Source: JANYGM01 sp043764015 (GTDB lineage: Bacteria > Bacteroidota > Bacteroidia > Cytophagales > Thermonemataceae). Taken from it: DNA of 8,050 bases. The stretch is from contig JAYUKY010000108.1 of assembly GCA_043764015.1 (NCBI GenBank), positions 1-8,050 on the forward strand. Direction: 5' to 3'. A model generated the notes under the pieces. The model ran no database searches, was not told the origin of the DNA, and saw only the letters and a list, made by a program, of their open reading frames with translations. How positions within the stretch are numbered: the first letter of the stretch is position 1; each line of letters begins with the position of its first letter. A program made the position numbers and the translations under genes. This document shows positions 1-5,451 of this stretch, piece after piece.

Positions 1-59
1 TTTTATTTATTGAGTGTGCTAAATTTTCTTATTTTTTAATTTATGTCACGTCATTTTAA

Positions 60-301
60 CTACTTGTATTTTTCTTTATAAAAAACCAAAGGTAAAGCAT
101 TTTTTGCAACGGAACTTTTACAGTAACGATTTACTTTATAAATTCCATTTTCCAATAACTCAAAAAGTTCTTTAAAATCAGAAAATACATCTTCAGTTTT
201 TCTGAATAATTATCATAAAGATTACTTTTAAGGTTTTCTATAATTATTTTTTGTTCTAATTTGCTATAATGCGTCAAGGCAAAATATTCTGCCGTTGAAT
301 T
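60..301 (-). pseudogene. Decayed 3' end of an unrecognised gene
   Basis: Read on the minus strand, 60-194 gives a protein-like tail of 44 residues that begins EDVFSDFKELFELLENG, ends LPLVFYKEKYK and stops at TAG (60-62). Just upstream, in a frame one base off, 197-301 reads as a coherent peptide containing STAEYFALTHYSKLEQ and ENLKSNLYDNYSEK. Adding one base to the run of five T at 197-201 (A on the coding strand) joins the two frames. A further in-frame TAG at 302-304 and the lack of a start codon suggest the gene is dead. I do not recognise the family. The peptides have ordinary soluble-protein composition, with no membrane segment. It lies downstream of the antitoxin-like gene in the same direction, as part of the accessory region. 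An alternative is that the coding look is chance in AT-rich DNA. Confidence 0.4.
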
Positions 302-304
302 CTA

Positions 305-483
305 TGACAAAACCAAATTTTTTGATAGTTTTTTTGGCTTTTCCTTAACTTTATTTGTTATTTTAGCATAGCATCAAAAAGAATCAATTATTATCAAAAA
401 TACTATTTCTATAATATAAATGATGTCTTTAAAGAAAAAAATTATCAATAATAAGAATTATATGCGTTAATATTTATATAAAG
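305..483. other. AT-rich spacer without a recognisable gene
   Basis: This stretch is very AT-rich and holds no convincing reading frame, RNA gene or terminator. A minus-strand frame through about 305-367 reads AKITNKVKEKPKKLSKNLVLS and could be a more decayed upstream part of the gene remnant at 60-301, but it has no start codon. No toxin-like sequence is visible here, although a RelE/ParE-type partner for the antitoxin-like gene at 565-819 would be expected just downstream of it. Confidence 0.4.
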
Positions 484-516
484 GTTGGTGTTTTAGCGTT
501 AGCGACACCAACAACG
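484..516 (-). repeat. Hairpin repeat, copy C
   Basis: GTTGGTGT (484-491) and ACACCAAC (505-512) form a perfect 8-bp stem around a 13-base loop, TTTAGCGTTAGCG. The right arm continues as AACG, as in the other copies, but the left arm is preceded by AAG and lacks the outer CGTT, so this copy is trimmed on one side. Read on the minus strand it matches the consensus CGTTGTTGGTGTCGCTAACG of the other copies. It lies about 50 bases downstream of the stop codon of the antitoxin-like gene, where it could act as a transcript end, but there is no U-tract. Confidence 0.85.
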
Positions 517-564
517 AATTACAATCTTTTTACTTATTTCAAAAAGTGAGGCAAAAAAGCTATG

Positions 565-819
565 TTAATTGTCATTTTCCAGTATTTCTAAAACTTCCGC
601 TATTGAATATGTTTTGAGTGTACCATTTTTTGCTTGTTTGACTTCTGCAAGTCCTTGCTTAATGCCTTTAATGGTGGCTAATTGCTTTTTGGTAAGTATA
701 TTTTTAGTTTTTGTAACAGTTTTTCTATCCACAATAACACTTAATTTCTCTTGGCTGATAAAATTGGTTATTCTATCAACATCAAGTTTATTTTTAGCTG
801 TAATAATAATGGTTTCCAT
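565..819 (-). CDS. Antitoxin-like small protein, apparently orphan
   Basis: The product is 84 residues: a short N-terminal strand-like segment (METIIITAKN), a charged middle part, and a helical C-terminal half with KQGLAEVKQAKNG followed by TLKTYSIAEVLEILEN. This layout is common in small Bacteroidota antitoxins encoded upstream of RelE/ParE-type toxins, where the C-terminal helix wraps the toxin. The specific family is inferred from style, not from a decisive motif. No toxin gene follows on the minus strand: about 50 bases after the stop lies hairpin repeat copy C, then AT-rich DNA. If this is an antitoxin, its toxin has been lost or replaced. The start at 819 gives the full N-terminal strand and has no strong Shine-Dalgarno sequence, as is usual in the phylum. 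A solitary regulator or an unrelated small protein is possible. Confidence 0.6.
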   Translation of the reverse strand: METIIITAKNKLDVDRITNFISQEKLSVIVDRKTVTKTKNILTKKQLATIKGIKQGLAEVKQAKNGTLKTYSIAEVLEILENDN

Positions 820-841
820 ATATTTAACTTTTAGACTTATA

Positions 842-849
842 CAAAAATA
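842..849 (-). promoter_or_regulatory. Possible -7 box for the antitoxin-like gene
   Basis: On the minus strand this reads TATTTTTG, matching the Bacteroidota -7 consensus TAnnTTTG, about 22 bases upstream of the ATG at 819. I see no TTTG at the expected -33 spacing, so the match may be chance in AT-rich sequence. Confidence 0.25.
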
Positions 850-910
850 CGCATTTTATTTGACTTTTCTAGAAATGATTTTTCCATACAAATGCCTCTT
901 AATTCTTAAT

Positions 911-980
911 GCGTTGTTGGTGTCGCTAACGCTAGAACATGCAACAACGGCAGAAAAAGCATACTAACAAAGGCACAAAA
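911..980 (+). repeat. Hairpin repeat with tail, copy A
   Basis: This copy has inverted arms CGTTGTTG (912-919) and CAACAACG (942-949) around a centre containing GTGTCGCTAACGCTAGAACA. A tail follows, GGCAGAAAAAGCATACTAAC, running to 980. It matches copy B (1793-1885) over its whole 70 bases with about five differences, except that B has an extra 23-base tandem duplication in the tail. It lies about 100 bases downstream of the PIN-toxin stop on the minus strand and upstream of the antitoxin-like gene, so it separates two accessory gene units. Confidence 0.85.
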
Positions 981-1076
981 AAGTTAGATTATTTCCACCT
1001 GCCACCAAAAAACACCCTAGCAAGCTCGTATAAGTAAAAATACAGCGTGTTTGGGTAGTTTTATATTTTGTGTGAG

Positions 1077-1456
1077 TTACAGATTATATGGGTCAATGAC
1101 TTGTAAACCATCAATATCTTTGAAATCAGAGAGATTACGAGAAATTAGTATTAAGTTGTAAACAAGAGCCGTAGCAGCTATAATGGCATCACCAAGCGCA
1201 ATCTTTTTAGCTTGTCTTATGGCAATGGTTTTCTCCACTACAATCTCGTTTATAGGCAGCATATTACTATTTCCATAAAATCATATAAGGGCTGTAGTTG
1301 TTCTATGGTGGCATTTCTCCAGCCCAAAACCTCAATTTTGGTAACAGATGAGATAGTCAAATCTATTGAATGGAGCAAGGTTTTAGCCTTTTCAGGCAAT
1401 TTATTACCAAAATTATCAATAATTACGTTGGTATCAATTAAATATCTCTGTTCCAT
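1077..1456 (-). pseudogene. PIN-domain (VapC-like) toxin, split by a frameshift
   Basis: Two adjacent minus-strand frames together give one complete PIN-domain protein of about 126 residues. PIN toxins of this type are Mg-dependent ribonucleases held inactive by their antitoxin. The first part (1456 to about 1263) starts MEQRYLIDTNVIID, with acidic Asp8, and contains TKIEVLG with Glu42. The second part (about 1262-1077) reads MLPINEIVVEKTIAIR, LGDAIIAATALVYN with a conserved Asp, and SRNLSDFKDIDGL with the last Asn and Asp. All expected active-site acids are present. One base is missing near 1262-1266, in GTAATATGCTGCC, which is not a homopolymer, so the first frame ends after adding residues VICCL. 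The start overlaps the antitoxin gene by 19 bases, typical of coupled toxin-antitoxin pairs. The toxin is probably inactive, unless this is a sequencing error or the second half is translated separately from its own ATG. Confidence 0.85.
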
Positions 1457-1668
1457 TCTTTGCGTGCTTGTTCTGTGTGAGATTTTAAGGCTTGATAATC
1501 ATTTTCTGAAAGAATACCAGCAAAGTCAGCCATTGTTTTTTTAGGCTTTATTTCTTGTTGCAGTTCATCTTTTGCATAAAGAAGAACCTCAATTTCTCTA
1601 CCAATATAATTGTCTGGTATTGTGAAGTTTAGGCTGTTATTTTGTGGAATAATGGTTGTTTTTATCAT
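1438..1668 (-). CDS. Antitoxin of the PIN toxin (VapB-like)
   Basis: The product is 76 residues. The N-terminal half, MIKTTIIPQNNSLNFTIPDN followed by YIGREIEVLLYAKDEL, is a short beta-rich domain of a kind seen in many Bacteroidota proteins encoded directly before PIN toxins. The C-terminal half, KKTMADFAGILSENDYQAL to EWNRDI, has the look of a toxin-binding tail. The likely role is to neutralise the PIN protein encoded next to it and to repress the shared promoter; this follows from gene order and style. Its last 19 bases overlap the toxin start, so translation is probably coupled. The gene is intact while the toxin is frameshifted, so the pair may be decaying. A TATCTTTG box within the repeat at 1699-1760 lies about 67 bases upstream and faces this gene. 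Confidence 0.8.
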   Translation of the reverse strand: MIKTTIIPQNNSLNFTIPDNYIGREIEVLLYAKDELQQEIKPKKTMADFAGILSENDYQALKSHTEQARKEWNRDI

Positions 1669-1698
1669 ATTTTTGGGTTTTTATAGGTTGCTATTTCC

Positions 1699-1760
1699 AA
1701 CAACGCATTACGTAGAACATTGTATTTATGCTCACAAAGATAATAAACTATTGGCAAAAT
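1699..1760 (-). repeat. 62-base promoter-bearing repeat, copy 1
   Basis: This stretch matches 5177-5238 at 56 of 62 positions without gaps, and its last 36 bases are identical. It contains TGCTCACAAAGATAATAAAC. Read on the minus strand it ends in CGTTGTTGG, the beginning of the hairpin repeat, and then diverges (AAATAGCAACC). It is therefore the same module as at 5177-5238 but cut off before the hairpin. It lies immediately upstream of the antitoxin-toxin pair. Confidence 0.85.
1735..1742 (-). promoter_or_regulatory. Candidate promoter of the antitoxin-toxin pair
   Basis: The minus strand reads TATCTTTG, a full match to the Bacteroidota -7 box TAnnTTTG, inside the 62-base repeat. Transcription would begin near 1729 and give a leader of about 60 bases before the antitoxin ATG. 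The -33 element is weak: TTTTG occurs only 12 bases upstream of the box, and no TTTG is seen at the usual distance of about 19. Confidence 0.35.
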
Positions 1761-1792
1761 TAACTAACAATTAGGGCTTTTTGCGCTTTAGT

Positions 1793-1885
1793 GCGTTGTT
1801 GGTGTCGCTAACGCTAGAACACGCAACAACGGCAGAAAAGGCATACCAACTAAGGTAAAAAAGGCATACCAACTAAGGCGCAAAA
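1793..1885 (+). repeat. Hairpin repeat with tandem-duplicated tail, copy B
   Basis: The left arm CGTTGTTGGTGT (1794-1805) pairs with ACACGCAACAACG (1819-1831) with one bulged base. The loop is CGCTAACGCTAGA. The tail holds a perfect 20-base tandem repeat, AAAAGGCATACCAACTAAGG, at 1836-1855 and 1859-1878 (period 23), where copy A has one unit. The endonuclease gene ends at 1873, inside the second unit, so the repeat supplies its stop codon. Confidence 0.9.
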
Positions 1886-2955
1886 TACATTGATTTATCT
1901 ATTGATGCCATTAAGTTTCTATGAAAAGCCAAATAGTTTTTTCGTTTCTCATTTAAGATTGTTGGTTCAATATGATAATTTTTCCAAAACTCTTTCACAT
2001 CATCTGATATTCTACTTGAAAAAAGTATTTTCCCTTCGTCTGTAAATGAGATATATTTCAAGTCAAACAATGAATCTACTGTTCTACTCAATAATAAACC
2101 ATTATTTGGGTCATATGCTTCATTTTCGTCAGATTGAATAAATGGTTTTATGTGGCTTGCAATAAGGACTGGATATGTCAATCTTTCCAATACACACAAA
2201 GATTTTCCGTAGATGCCTTCACATTCTTGTTGTAGTTGATTTTTGTAAAGGCGGTGCAAGTATGGGTCACGTTTTTTTATTGATACTGCTAAGTCTTTGC
2301 CAAAAATTTGCTCGGCATCTTCTTTAAAATACAAGTCATTTTTTACGAAAATCAAATTATCCAATTTGCTAAGAATATTGTACAAATAACCAATTTGGTT
2401 GTATTTTCGTTCTATGAAACCAATATCTGTTGCATTTTTTACGTGTTTTTGAAGTTCTACTTCAGAAATAAAAGGTTGTTTGTGTGCTTCAATATCAACG
2501 AGCATTAGAGCAATTATTTCCTCTTTTGATAGTGTGCCTTTTTCAATCAAAGTTTGGATTAAAAAGTTGATTTGTTTCGTTGAAGAGTGATTATTTATGG
2601 CTCTGTTAAAACTTGCATTTGAGTAGATGATTTTTGAAAGCAAGGTTTCTCTTTTCTTATTTGTTTTTGCTTCAACGTATTCTATTGCTTGTGGATGGTA
2701 TGATACTAAAAAAGAGTTGATAAATCCCATTTTTACCAACTGATTTATTGACTTGCGAATGGAAATCAAATTGATTGCATTTACTTTTTCAATTTCTAAC
2801 TGCAAACGTGAATATTTTTTTTCTGAATAAGACTCACCACTGTTTGCTTCAATGAAGTTGATGCACACATTAAGCGTGTCTAAAAATTTTTTACCGTTAT
2901 AATCTGTAAAAGCGTTGGTTAATTTCCAATATTCTTCATAGTTTTGATGTAGCAT
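1873..2955 (-). CDS. HNH restriction endonuclease
   Basis: The product is 360 residues. The C-terminal third holds an HNH-type (HNH_2-like) nuclease core: YPVLIASHIKPF (261-272, candidate catalytic His268), then EAYDPNNGLLLS (279-290, with Asn284/285), then a VDSLFD turn (293-298) and YISFTDEGKILFSSRI. It ends with YLAFHRNLM (341-349), like other HNH restriction enzymes. Many relatives have a His in the turn before LFD or AFD; here that position is Val293, so the motif reads as H-N-x. Residues 1 to about 240 show no nuclease motif; 40-140 look helical, perhaps a winged-helix DNA-recognition part. The gene overlaps the adenine methyltransferase by 20 bases and is last in the operon, so modification enzymes would be made first. 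Its role is inferred as the cutting partner of the two methyltransferases. Its last codons lie in repeat copy B. Confidence 0.88.
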   Translation of the reverse strand: MLHQNYEEYWKLTNAFTDYNGKKFLDTLNVCINFIEANSGESYSEKKYSRLQLEIEKVNAINLISIRKSINQLVKMGFINSFLVSYHPQAIEYVEAKTNKKRETLLSKIIYSNASFNRAINNHSSTKQINFLIQTLIEKGTLSKEEIIALMLVDIEAHKQPFISEVELQKHVKNATDIGFIERKYNQIGYLYNILSKLDNLIFVKNDLYFKEDAEQIFGKDLAVSIKKRDPYLHRLYKNQLQQECEGIYGKSLCVLERLTYPVLIASHIKPFIQSDENEAYDPNNGLLLSRTVDSLFDLKYISFTDEGKILFSSRISDDVKEFWKNYHIEPTILNEKRKNYLAFHRNLMASIDKSMYFAP

Positions 2956-3985
2956 AGCCTTCTTTTATAGTTTCTTGGTAAAGCTCATTTTTCACAATAA
3001 ATAAAAATTCTTTATTTTCTTCTTTTTTATCTTTTCCTGTTATTTGATAATTATGTTTTTTCTCAATTACTTGAACATCGTCAGAATATTTGTTTAATAA
3101 ACACAGCAACGTATCTTTCTTGGGGTAAGATGAATTATTATAGCTCAAAAACCAATATTTGAAGTTTTTAAGTTTTGAAAACAACTTATCAAAGAGTAAT
3201 ACAGCATCACTTTTACTCATAAAATTATTTCCAAACGGCACTGTTTTAGTTGATGAAATAAAATTATCAACCAACCCATAAAAACCAAAATAATTATTCA
3301 TTGTCCCTGTGTATGGAGGGTCAAGATAAATAATATCAGCTTTTATGGTTTCAATCAAATTAAATATATCATCATTATATGCAATGTTATTTTTTCTATT
3401 ATCAAAAATTGCATTGTTATATTCATTTACATTTTCAAGAAAATGATATTTGAATGATTCATTGTGATACGCTCTTTTACGTTTATACTTTTGATAACTA
3501 TATTCTTCATCTCGTAACTGAGTAATTGTGTCCCAATTCAATGTAAAACGTGAGTAAGGCATTTTACGAACCATTGCTCTACGCATAAGTGCAAATGCCA
3601 ATGATTTTTTTTCTTCTGACTCTAACTTATCAATGTTACTTCTATATAAATCTAATTCTTTACATTCTTCTGAGAAGAAAAAAATATTTGAATAATGAAG
3701 AAACATAAAACCTTCAAAAGGTTGTCCTCTGAAGAGTATTTCAATATCATTTTTATCTAATACAGTTTTGTTATTTTGAATTAAAGCGTTTGCAATATGA
3801 TAATTTACTTCCAAAATGTCGTTTGTATAAATTTCCAAACCTCTGCATTTTGCTTCATAACTTAGCGAACAACCGCCAGAAAACGCATCAAAAAGTGTCT
3901 TTGCATCTGATGGGAACTGGTCACAAATCCAACTAGCAATTTTTTCTTTGTTGCCTATGTAATTTATTTTTGGGTATCTAAACAT
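2936..3985 (-). CDS. DNA adenine-N6 methyltransferase, D12 class
   Basis: The product is 349 residues and transfers a methyl group from S-adenosylmethionine to adenine N6 in DNA. The motif order is that of the Dam-like D12 (alpha) class: KINYIGNKEKIASWI (6-20, motif X), TLFDAFSGGCSLSYEAKCRG (30-49, motif I, cofactor binding), a variable target-recognition part of roughly 80-200 that includes RRAMVRKMPYSRFTLNW, then ADIIYLDPPYTG (216-227) with the catalytic DPPY at 222-225, and YWFLSYNNSSYP (277-288). Length is ordinary for restriction-linked members, somewhat longer than Dam. The start codon overlaps the end of the cytosine methyltransferase by 8 bases (ATGTTTAG), and its end overlaps the endonuclease start by 20 bases, so the three are probably translationally coupled. 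Inferred role: it protects one strand of the recognition site. Adenine specificity is from family knowledge. Confidence 0.92.
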   Translation of the reverse strand: MFRYPKINYIGNKEKIASWICDQFPSDAKTLFDAFSGGCSLSYEAKCRGLEIYTNDILEVNYHIANALIQNNKTVLDKNDIEILFRGQPFEGFMFLHYSNIFFFSEECKELDLYRSNIDKLESEEKKSLAFALMRRAMVRKMPYSRFTLNWDTITQLRDEEYSYQKYKRKRAYHNESFKYHFLENVNEYNNAIFDNRKNNIAYNDDIFNLIETIKADIIYLDPPYTGTMNNYFGFYGLVDNFISSTKTVPFGNNFMSKSDAVLLFDKLFSKLKNFKYWFLSYNNSSYPKKDTLLCLLNKYSDDVQVIEKKHNYQITGKDKKEENKEFLFIVKNELYQETIKEGYATSKL

Positions 3986-4976
3986 TTTCTTTCATCTTAA
4001 TAATTATACTTGCTATTGCTTCTGCCATTTTTGGCGGAACAGAATTTCCAACTTGCTGTTGTTGGGAGATTTTTGTTCCTTTAAAAATAAAATCATCTGG
4101 ATACGATTGTAATCTTGCCAACTCACGGACTGTCAAAGCCCTATTTTGTTCATAGTGAAAAATTTTTCGCATATCACCAGTTACGCAAACTGAGGGTTCG
4201 TCACTTTTGTAACGAATATACTTTCGTACATCACCAGATTTAGGTCTTATTTCTACTGGGATTTCTTCTCTGCTACCACCATCTGAAATATAACTCATTT
4301 TCTCAAGCATTTGATTGGAGTGTGTCATTGCAATATGATTTGGAATGATTGATGCTTCGCCATTTAAAAGAACTGGATAATCTTGTAATACTTCTTTTAC
4401 AGTTAGGTATTTTTCTGTTATTTTTTCGGGAAACTCAATTTTCTGATTAAAGCGTGTACCAATGAAAATTAGTCTTTTTCTAATTTGTGGCACACCATAA
4501 TCAGCCGAATTTAAAATTTTACATTCAACATTATAACCTAATTTCTCAAAATCATTGATGATTTCTTTTCGTGTTTTACCGTTATTATGACTATATAAAC
4601 GTGCAACATTTTCCATTACAAAAAATCTAGGTTCTATAATTTTTACAACACGCACAAACTCCTTAAAAAGTTTATTTCGTGGGTCTTCAATAAAGTTTCT
4701 CCCAATACTTCCTGCAATACTAAAACCTTGACAAGGTGAGCCACCAATAACTACATCAATATCATCATTTTTTTTCAGGTGTTTGATTTCTGTATCAGAT
4801 AATTGGCAAATATCTTTTTCAATTAGTTTGTGATGAGGAAAATTATACTTGTAAGTTTCACAAAAACTTGGTTCTATATCAATAGAAAAGATATTTTGAA
4901 AACCTTTCTTATCAAAACCTAATGAAAAACCACCTGACCCAGAAAATAAATCTATGTATGTTAATTGCTTTTTCAT
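3978..4976 (-). CDS. DNA cytosine-5 methyltransferase
   Basis: The product is 332 residues with the full set of cytosine-5 methyltransferase motifs in order: YIDLFSGSGGFSLGF (7-21, motif I), SIDIEPSFCETY (31-42, motif II), VIGGSPCQGFSIAG (76-89, motif IV, catalytic Cys82), FFVMENV (118-124, motif VI, Glu122), DYGVPQIRKRLIFIG (159-173, motif VIII), RELARLQSYPDDF (284-296, motif IX) and QVGNSVPPKMAEAI (308-321, motif X). The short segment of about 180-280 should be the target-recognition domain. The enzyme methylates C5 of cytosine in DNA. It is first in the operon with both overlaps downstream, so host protection would precede nuclease synthesis. Its start at 4976 gives the usual short N-terminus before motif I. 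Recognition sequence cannot be read from the protein. No controller (C protein) gene is present upstream. Confidence 0.96.
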   Translation of the reverse strand: MKKQLTYIDLFSGSGGFSLGFDKKGFQNIFSIDIEPSFCETYKYNFPHHKLIEKDICQLSDTEIKHLKKNDDIDVVIGGSPCQGFSIAGSIGRNFIEDPRNKLFKEFVRVVKIIEPRFFVMENVARLYSHNNGKTRKEIINDFEKLGYNVECKILNSADYGVPQIRKRLIFIGTRFNQKIEFPEKITEKYLTVKEVLQDYPVLLNGEASIIPNHIAMTHSNQMLEKMSYISDGGSREEIPVEIRPKSGDVRKYIRYKSDEPSVCVTGDMRKIFHYEQNRALTVRELARLQSYPDDFIFKGTKISQQQQVGNSVPPKMAEAIASIIIKMKENV

Positions 4977-5146
4977 AATTTATTTTTATTTATAAATTTT
5001 AATTTCTTCACTGTTTAATAAATGTACTAATTTTTTTGCTTACATTAGTTTGCTGTCAAAATTTGTAGCAAAACATTACACCACAGCAATAACATAAGGC
5101 ATTATTCCTTTACCAATTTTTCTAGTATTTTATTTAATATTTCCGC
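4977..5146 (-). other. Probable leader of the restriction-modification operon
   Basis: This stretch lies between the methyltransferase start and hairpin copy D. If the TATCTTTG box in the repeat is the promoter, it would be transcribed as part of a leader of roughly 230 bases. I see a small possible hairpin, TTTGCT (5049-5054) with AGCAAA (5067-5072). On the minus strand, 5102-5146 reads AEILNKILEKLVKE followed by a stop, a coding-like helix tail that may be a remnant of a lost gene or chance. No other gene is visible. Confidence 0.4.
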
Positions 5147-5183
5147 CGTTGTTGGTGTTTTAGCATTAGTGACACCAACAACG
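5147..5183 (-). repeat. Hairpin repeat, copy D (perfect stem)
   Basis: CGTTGTTGGTGT (5147-5158) and ACACCAACAACG (5172-5183) form a perfect 12-bp stem around a 13-base loop, TTTAGCATTAGTG. The loop differs from copy C by two changes. It runs directly into the 62-base module at 5177-5238. If the promoter in that module is used, this hairpin would lie in the 5' leader of the restriction-modification transcript. Confidence 0.9.
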
Positions 5184-5238
5184 AGTTATGTAGAATAATG
5201 TCTTTATGCTCACAAAGATAATAAACTATTGGCAAAAT
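5177..5238 (-). repeat. 62-base promoter-bearing repeat, copy 2
   Basis: This matches 1699-1760 at 56 of 62 positions, with the same length and an identical 36-base block at the right end. Unlike copy 1, it is joined on the left to a complete hairpin (copy D). It lies between the restriction-modification operon and the rplK promoter. Confidence 0.85.
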
Positions 5239-5242
5239 CAAA
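5213..5242 (-). promoter_or_regulatory. Candidate promoter of the restriction-modification operon
   Basis: On the minus strand, TTTG (5242-5239) and TATCTTTG (5220-5213) are separated by 18 bases, close to the Bacteroidota promoter layout of TTTG, about 19 bases, TAnnTTTG. The -7 box is inside the 62-base repeat, while the -33 TTTG is in the unique sequence next to it. The implied start near 5207 gives a leader of about 230 bases containing hairpin copy D. No better match to the -7 box occurs nearer to the methyltransferase start. Confidence 0.45.
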
Positions 5243-5295
5243 TAAAAGCCAGATTATTCACCTATCAAACTATTTTAAAAATAATCAAAAATAAT

Positions 5296-5326
5296 TTTGG
5301 AAGTAAAAAAATAAGTCTTACCTTTG
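5296..5326 (+). promoter_or_regulatory. Promoter of the rplK operon
   Basis: TTTG (5296-5299), a 19-base spacer, and TACCTTTG (5319-5326) match both elements of the Bacteroidota housekeeping promoter at the expected spacing. Transcription should start near 5332, leaving a leader of about 145 bases before rplK. It diverges from the candidate promoter of the restriction-modification operon, whose -33 end is about 55 bases away. Confidence 0.75.
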
Positions 5327-5364
5327 CACGCTGATTAAAGAAAATCAACATAAAATATACAATC

Positions 5365-5389
5365 TTCTGTTTGTGAGTACACAACAGAA
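5365..5389 (+). promoter_or_regulatory. Hairpin in the rplK leader
   Basis: TTCTGTT (5365-5371) pairs with AACAGAA (5383-5389), then after one bulged T the GTG at 5373-5375 pairs with CAC at 5380-5382, closing a four-base loop. It lies in the leader between the promoter and rplK. L11-L1 operons are feedback-controlled by L1 binding the leader in well-studied bacteria. Whether this hairpin is such a site is a guess. Confidence 0.45.
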
Positions 5390-5423
5390 ATCAAAACGAA
5401 TAAATGTTACAATTTATATATTA

Positions 5424-5451
5424 ACTGCTTTTGGCTTCCACTAATAGCAGT
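5424..5451 (+). promoter_or_regulatory. Second hairpin in the rplK leader
   Basis: ACTGCT (5424-5429) and AGCAGT (5446-5451) form a perfect 6-bp stem with a 16-base loop, TTTGGCTTCCACTAAT. It ends 26 bases before the rplK start, close enough to affect translation initiation. There is no direct evidence of function. Confidence 0.35.

Noticed and set aside
286..301. A fifth hairpin repeat copy, from TTCTGCCGTTG at 287-297
   Set aside because: Only 11 bases match the repeat tail, with no hairpin arm or loop next to it. It may be chance.
569..967. A 132-codon plus-strand reading frame with hydrophobic stretches, a possible membrane protein
   Set aside because: It runs antisense across the antitoxin-like gene and through repeat copy A, and its C-terminal residues come from translating the hairpin. 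The opposite strand has the protein-like sequence.
1212..1544. A 110-codon plus-strand reading frame
   Set aside because: It is antisense to the PIN toxin and its antitoxin, both of which have recognisable family sequence.
911..1885. CRISPR array, given several similar repeats with spacers between them
   Set aside because: The repeats are few, far apart, in mixed orientation and separated by genes, not by short equal spacers. No cas genes are present.
5102..5146. A short coding tail (AEILNKILEKLVKE, then stop) on the minus strand
   Set aside because: It is too short, and its upstream frame runs through the hairpin repeat without a supported start.
484..5238. Integron attC sites
   Set aside because: The repeats are hairpins between gene units, but I find no clear pair of RYYYAAC and GTTRRRY core sites and no integron integrase. 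Kept only as an analogy.
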